Shown here: positions 62,098 through 64,000 of the stretch, one piece after another | How positions within the stretch are numbered: the first letter of the stretch is position 1 | Layout: every line of letters begins with the position of its first letter | Source of the DNA: Paraburkholderia sp. FT54 | Lineage (GTDB): Bacteria > Pseudomonadota > Gammaproteobacteria > Burkholderiales > Burkholderiaceae | Assembly (NCBI RefSeq): GCF_031585635.1 | Contig: NZ_CP134195.1 | Span: forward strand, 3,472,001-3,536,000 | Direction: 5' to 3' | DNA length: 64,000 bases | The notes under the pieces: generated by a model | Seen by the model: the letters and a program-made list of their open reading frames with translations, nothing else | Told to the model about the DNA's origin: nothing | The model's database searches: none | Made by a program: the position numbers and the translations under genes

Positions 62098-62102
62098 CGT
62101 TT
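62075..62102. terminator. Bidirectional terminator overlapping the LysR stop codon
   Basis: A perfect 11-bp stem (62075-62085 with 62092-62102, loop GCAATG) includes the LysR TGA at 62095-62097. On the minus strand a T-rich tract follows (T5 opposite 62068-62072), so it can end the xdhC transcript. The + strand side is weaker. Confidence 0.75.
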
Positions 62103-62159
62103 GGGTTTGAAGTTTGACGGACGCCGAATAAGCGCCTTCGTCTCGACTAGTTATATTGT

Positions 62160-62735
62160 TTAAACGCTCGCGCAAAGCTGCTGCGTTGCGAGTTGCGCCA
62201 CGGCCTGCCGCGTCCGAATCTGCAGCAGTTCCGCGCACACCGCCACGGCAATCGCCGAAGGCGCCTTGTCGACGATGCCGGCCACGCCGATCGGGCACGT
62301 CATCTCCACCAGCCGGTCCAGATCCACGCCACGATCGAGCAAACGGCGCTCGAATTTCACGCGCTTCGCCTTCGAACCGATCATGCCGAAGTAGGTGAAA
62401 TCGCGCCGCCGCATGATGCGTGCGGCAAGCGAGAAATCGAGCGCGTGGTTATGCGTCATCACGAGAAAATACGCGCCGGGCGGCGCCGTATCGACGATTG
62501 CGTCAGGCGTGTCGGTTGCCTCGATTTGCACGTTGGCGGGCGTTTCGTCGGGGAACAGTTCGTCGCGCTCGTCCACCCACTGGACGACGCACGGCAAGCT
62601 GCCGAGCAGCTTGATGAGCGCATGCCCGACGTGCCCCGCGCCGAACAGCACGATATGCATCGGCGCCGGACGCGGCGTCTGCACGGCGCTGCGCCGGCCG
62701 ATCTGAACGGATGAAAATTCGCTCATGGCAATCAT
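62160..62735 (-). CDS. xdhC: XdhC-like protein lacking the N-terminal XdhC/CoxI domain
   Basis: The likely start is ATG 62735 (or 62726), giving about 190 aa. It contains only the C-terminal Rossmann half of XdhC: VLFGAGHVGHALIKLLGSL, WVDERDELFP, VMTHNHALDFSL and YFGMIGSKAKRVKFERRL. Full-length XdhC proteins are about 300-350 aa with an N-terminal domain carrying a Mo-cofactor-binding Cys, which is absent here. Normally XdhC inserts sulfurated molybdenum cofactor into xanthine dehydrogenase, encoded just upstream. Confidence 0.82.
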   Translation of the reverse strand: MIAMSEFSSVQIGRRSAVQTPRPAPMHIVLFGAGHVGHALIKLLGSLPCVVQWVDERDELFPDETPANVQIEATDTPDAIVDTAPPGAYFLVMTHNHALDFSLAARIMRRRDFTYFGMIGSKAKRVKFERRLLDRGVDLDRLVEMTCPIGVAGIVDKAPSAIAVAVCAELLQIRTRQAVAQLATQQLCASV

Positions 62736-62778
62736 TCCAGTGAGTGTGTTGTTCACGCGCTTGTTTCCCGGCGCACGG

Positions 62779-64000
62779 CTACGCTGATTGCCGCAATGCC
62801 GCAGTTGCAGCCCGCACCGCGCCGACCGCCTTGAGGATTTCCTCGCTGGTCGCCGGCGCGTTCAGCGGCGGATTGACCTTGTGGTCACCGACCGCCGACA
62901 CCGCGTCGCGCACGGCGAAGAACACCGAGAACGGCAGCAGCAGCGGCGGCTCGCCAGTCGCCTTCGAACGATGGATGCTGTCCTCCGCGTTGCGGTTCTT
63001 GAAGAGGCGCACGCGGAAGTCGGGCGGCGTATCGTTGACGGTCGGAATTTTGTAGGTAGACGGCGCATGCGTCATCAGCTTGCCGCCTGCGTTCCACCAC
63101 AGTTCTTCGGTCGTGAGCCAGCCCATGCCCTGAATGAACGCGCCTTCCACCTGGCCGACATCGAGCGCCGGATTCAACGAGGCGCCCACGTCGTGCAATG
63201 CATCCGCGCGCAGCACGCGCATTTCGCCGGTCAGCGTATCGATCACCACTTCCGACACGGCCGCGCCGTACGAGTAGTAGTAGAACGGCCGGCCTTGCAG
63301 CTTCGATTGATCCCAGTAGAGCTTCGGCGTTGCGTAGAAACCGTCCGACCAGAGTTGGATACGCGCGACGTAGGCCTTCGCGACCACTTCTTCGAACGGC
63401 ACGATCACCTCGCCCACCACCACACGGTCGTGCACGAAACGCACTTCCGACGCGCTCACCTGCCCCGCGCCGAAACGCTCGGCGGCAAACGCCGACAGAC
63501 GTTCACGCAACTGGCGCGCGGCGTCCTGCGCGGCCTTGCCGTTCAGATCGGAACCGGTCGATGCCGCCGTTGCCGACGTATTGGCGATCTTGCTGGTGTC
63601 GGTCGCCGTCACGCGAATGCGGTTAAAGCCAATGCCCAGTTCATGCGCGACGACCTGCGCGACTTTCGTATTCAAGCCCTGGCCCATTTCGGTGCCGCCG
63701 TGGTTCACCAGCACCGAGCCGTCGGTGTAGATGTGCACGAGCGCGCCGGCCTGGTTGAAGTGGGTCACGTTGAACGCGATGCCGAACTTGACCGGCGTGA
63801 GCGCCATGCCCTTCTTTAATATTTCGTTGTTCGCGTTGAACTCGTTGATCGCAGCGCGGCGCGCGCGGTATTCGCTGGTTGCTTCGAGTTCGTCGATCAG
63901 TTCATGAATCACGTTGTCTTCGACGATCTGGCCGTACGGCGTCTGATTGCGCTCCGTCTTGCCGTACAGATTGCGGCGGCGCACGTCGAGCGAATCTTCG
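62779..64000 (-). CDS. xdhB: Xanthine dehydrogenase molybdopterin-binding subunit, C-terminal part
   Basis: The frame is open from the window edge to a stop at 62779; about 407 residues are seen. It carries molybdenum-enzyme signatures: GTEMGQGLNTKVAQVVAHELGI, VTATDTSKIANTSATAASTGSDLNG, QGMGWLTTEELWWN and KATGEPPLLLPFSVFFAVRDAV, in which the catalytic Glu lies in the GEPP segment. It oxidises hypoxanthine and xanthine to urate with a small iron-sulfur/FAD subunit expected beyond the window. The xdhC-like gene follows on the same strand. Confidence 0.95.
   Translation of the reverse strand, partial: EDSLDVRRRNLYGKTERNQTPYGQIVEDNVIHELIDELEATSEYRARRAAINEFNANNEILKKGMALTPVKFGIAFNVTHFNQAGALVHIYTDGSVLVNHGGTEMGQGLNTKVAQVVAHELGIGFNRIRVTATDTSKIANTSATAASTGSDLNGKAAQDAARQLRERLSAFAAERFGAGQVSASEVRFVHDRVVVGEVIVPFEEVVAKAYVARIQLWSDGFYATPKLYWDQSKLQGRPFYYYSYGAAVSEVVIDTLTGEMRVLRADALHDVGASLNPALDVGQVEGAFIQGMGWLTTEELWWNAGGKLMTHAPSTYKIPTVNDTPPDFRVRLFKNRNAEDSIHRSKATGEPPLLLPFSVFFAVRDAVSAVGDHKVNPPLNAPATSEEILKAVGAVRAATAALRQSA

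Overview
The window looks like a chromosomal or megaplasmid segment of a Burkholderiaceae betaproteobacterium, most likely Paraburkholderia/Burkholderia. The basis is high GC, the gene families present, and a small basic protein (MAKGQMRSN...) that I recall as typical of that group. This placement is by recognition, not by a search. No rRNA, tRNA or CRISPR array was seen.

Layout. (1) 1-3864: an ABC-type efflux operon (membrane-fusion protein tail, ATPase, ABC-2 permease, NodT-type outer-membrane lipoprotein). (2) 4046-7512: an HPP/CBS membrane protein, a MarR regulator and a ClC chloride/proton antiporter with CBS domains. MarR-like palindromes precede the first two genes. (3) 7785-12137: small envelope/periplasmic proteins (DUF4142, an amicyanin-like cupredoxin, a cysteine-rich secreted protein, an Ala-rich secreted protein, a zinc-ribbon/TM/TPR-like protein) around an ECF sigma factor, plus a TctC/Bug remnant. 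(4) 12201-36157: a Wzx/Wzy-type exopolysaccharide (EPS) locus. Its main operon on the minus strand is manC, WcaJ-type initiating transferase, wza, wzc (BY-kinase), gmd, fcl and two glycosyltransferases. Beside it lie a WcaF-like acetyltransferase, a GMC oxidoreductase, a Wzy-like polymerase, more glycosyltransferases, an acyltransferase-3 and a Wzx flippase. A PfpI/AraC-type regulator sits upstream of manC, and an 18-bp perfect palindrome lies between them. GDP-mannose and GDP-fucose (or another GDP-6-deoxyhexose) are the predicted precursors. The gene set is reminiscent of the Burkholderia Bep-type rather than the cepacian locus (tentative).

(5) 36959-49276: an EPS-processing island. It holds two paralogous clan GH-A (GH39/PslG-like) hydrolases, a third Tat-exported GH-A hydrolase, a GDP-mannose mannosyl hydrolase (Nudix), a PIG-L deacetylase with ricin-like and FG-GAP-like C-terminal regions, and a glycosyltransferase paralogous to the one at 12.2 kb. 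The island carries an old tandem duplication. The block PIG-L 3' end / glycosyltransferase / 0.63-kb leader / lipoprotein hydrolase exists intact at 45320-49276 and as a decayed copy at 42485-44203. In the decayed copy an IS5-type transposase fragment is fused to the glycosyltransferase tail, and the hydrolase gene has lost its catalytic core but kept both ends in frame.

(6) 49598-53730: a conserved small protein, an MFS transporter, a CaiB-type CoA-transferase and an HMG-CoA-lyase-like enzyme, apparently a small catabolic operon with a LysR gene upstream. The MFS leader carries copies of a hairpin repeat also found before the acyltransferase gene at 17.3 kb. (7) 54906-64000: a 9-bp minisatellite, LysE and TauE exporters, an EamA remnant, a BON-domain protein, a membrane-anchored TAXI protein, a DsbA-like isomerase, a LysR regulator, an XdhC that lacks its usual N-terminal domain, and the C-terminal part of XdhB, which runs off the window.
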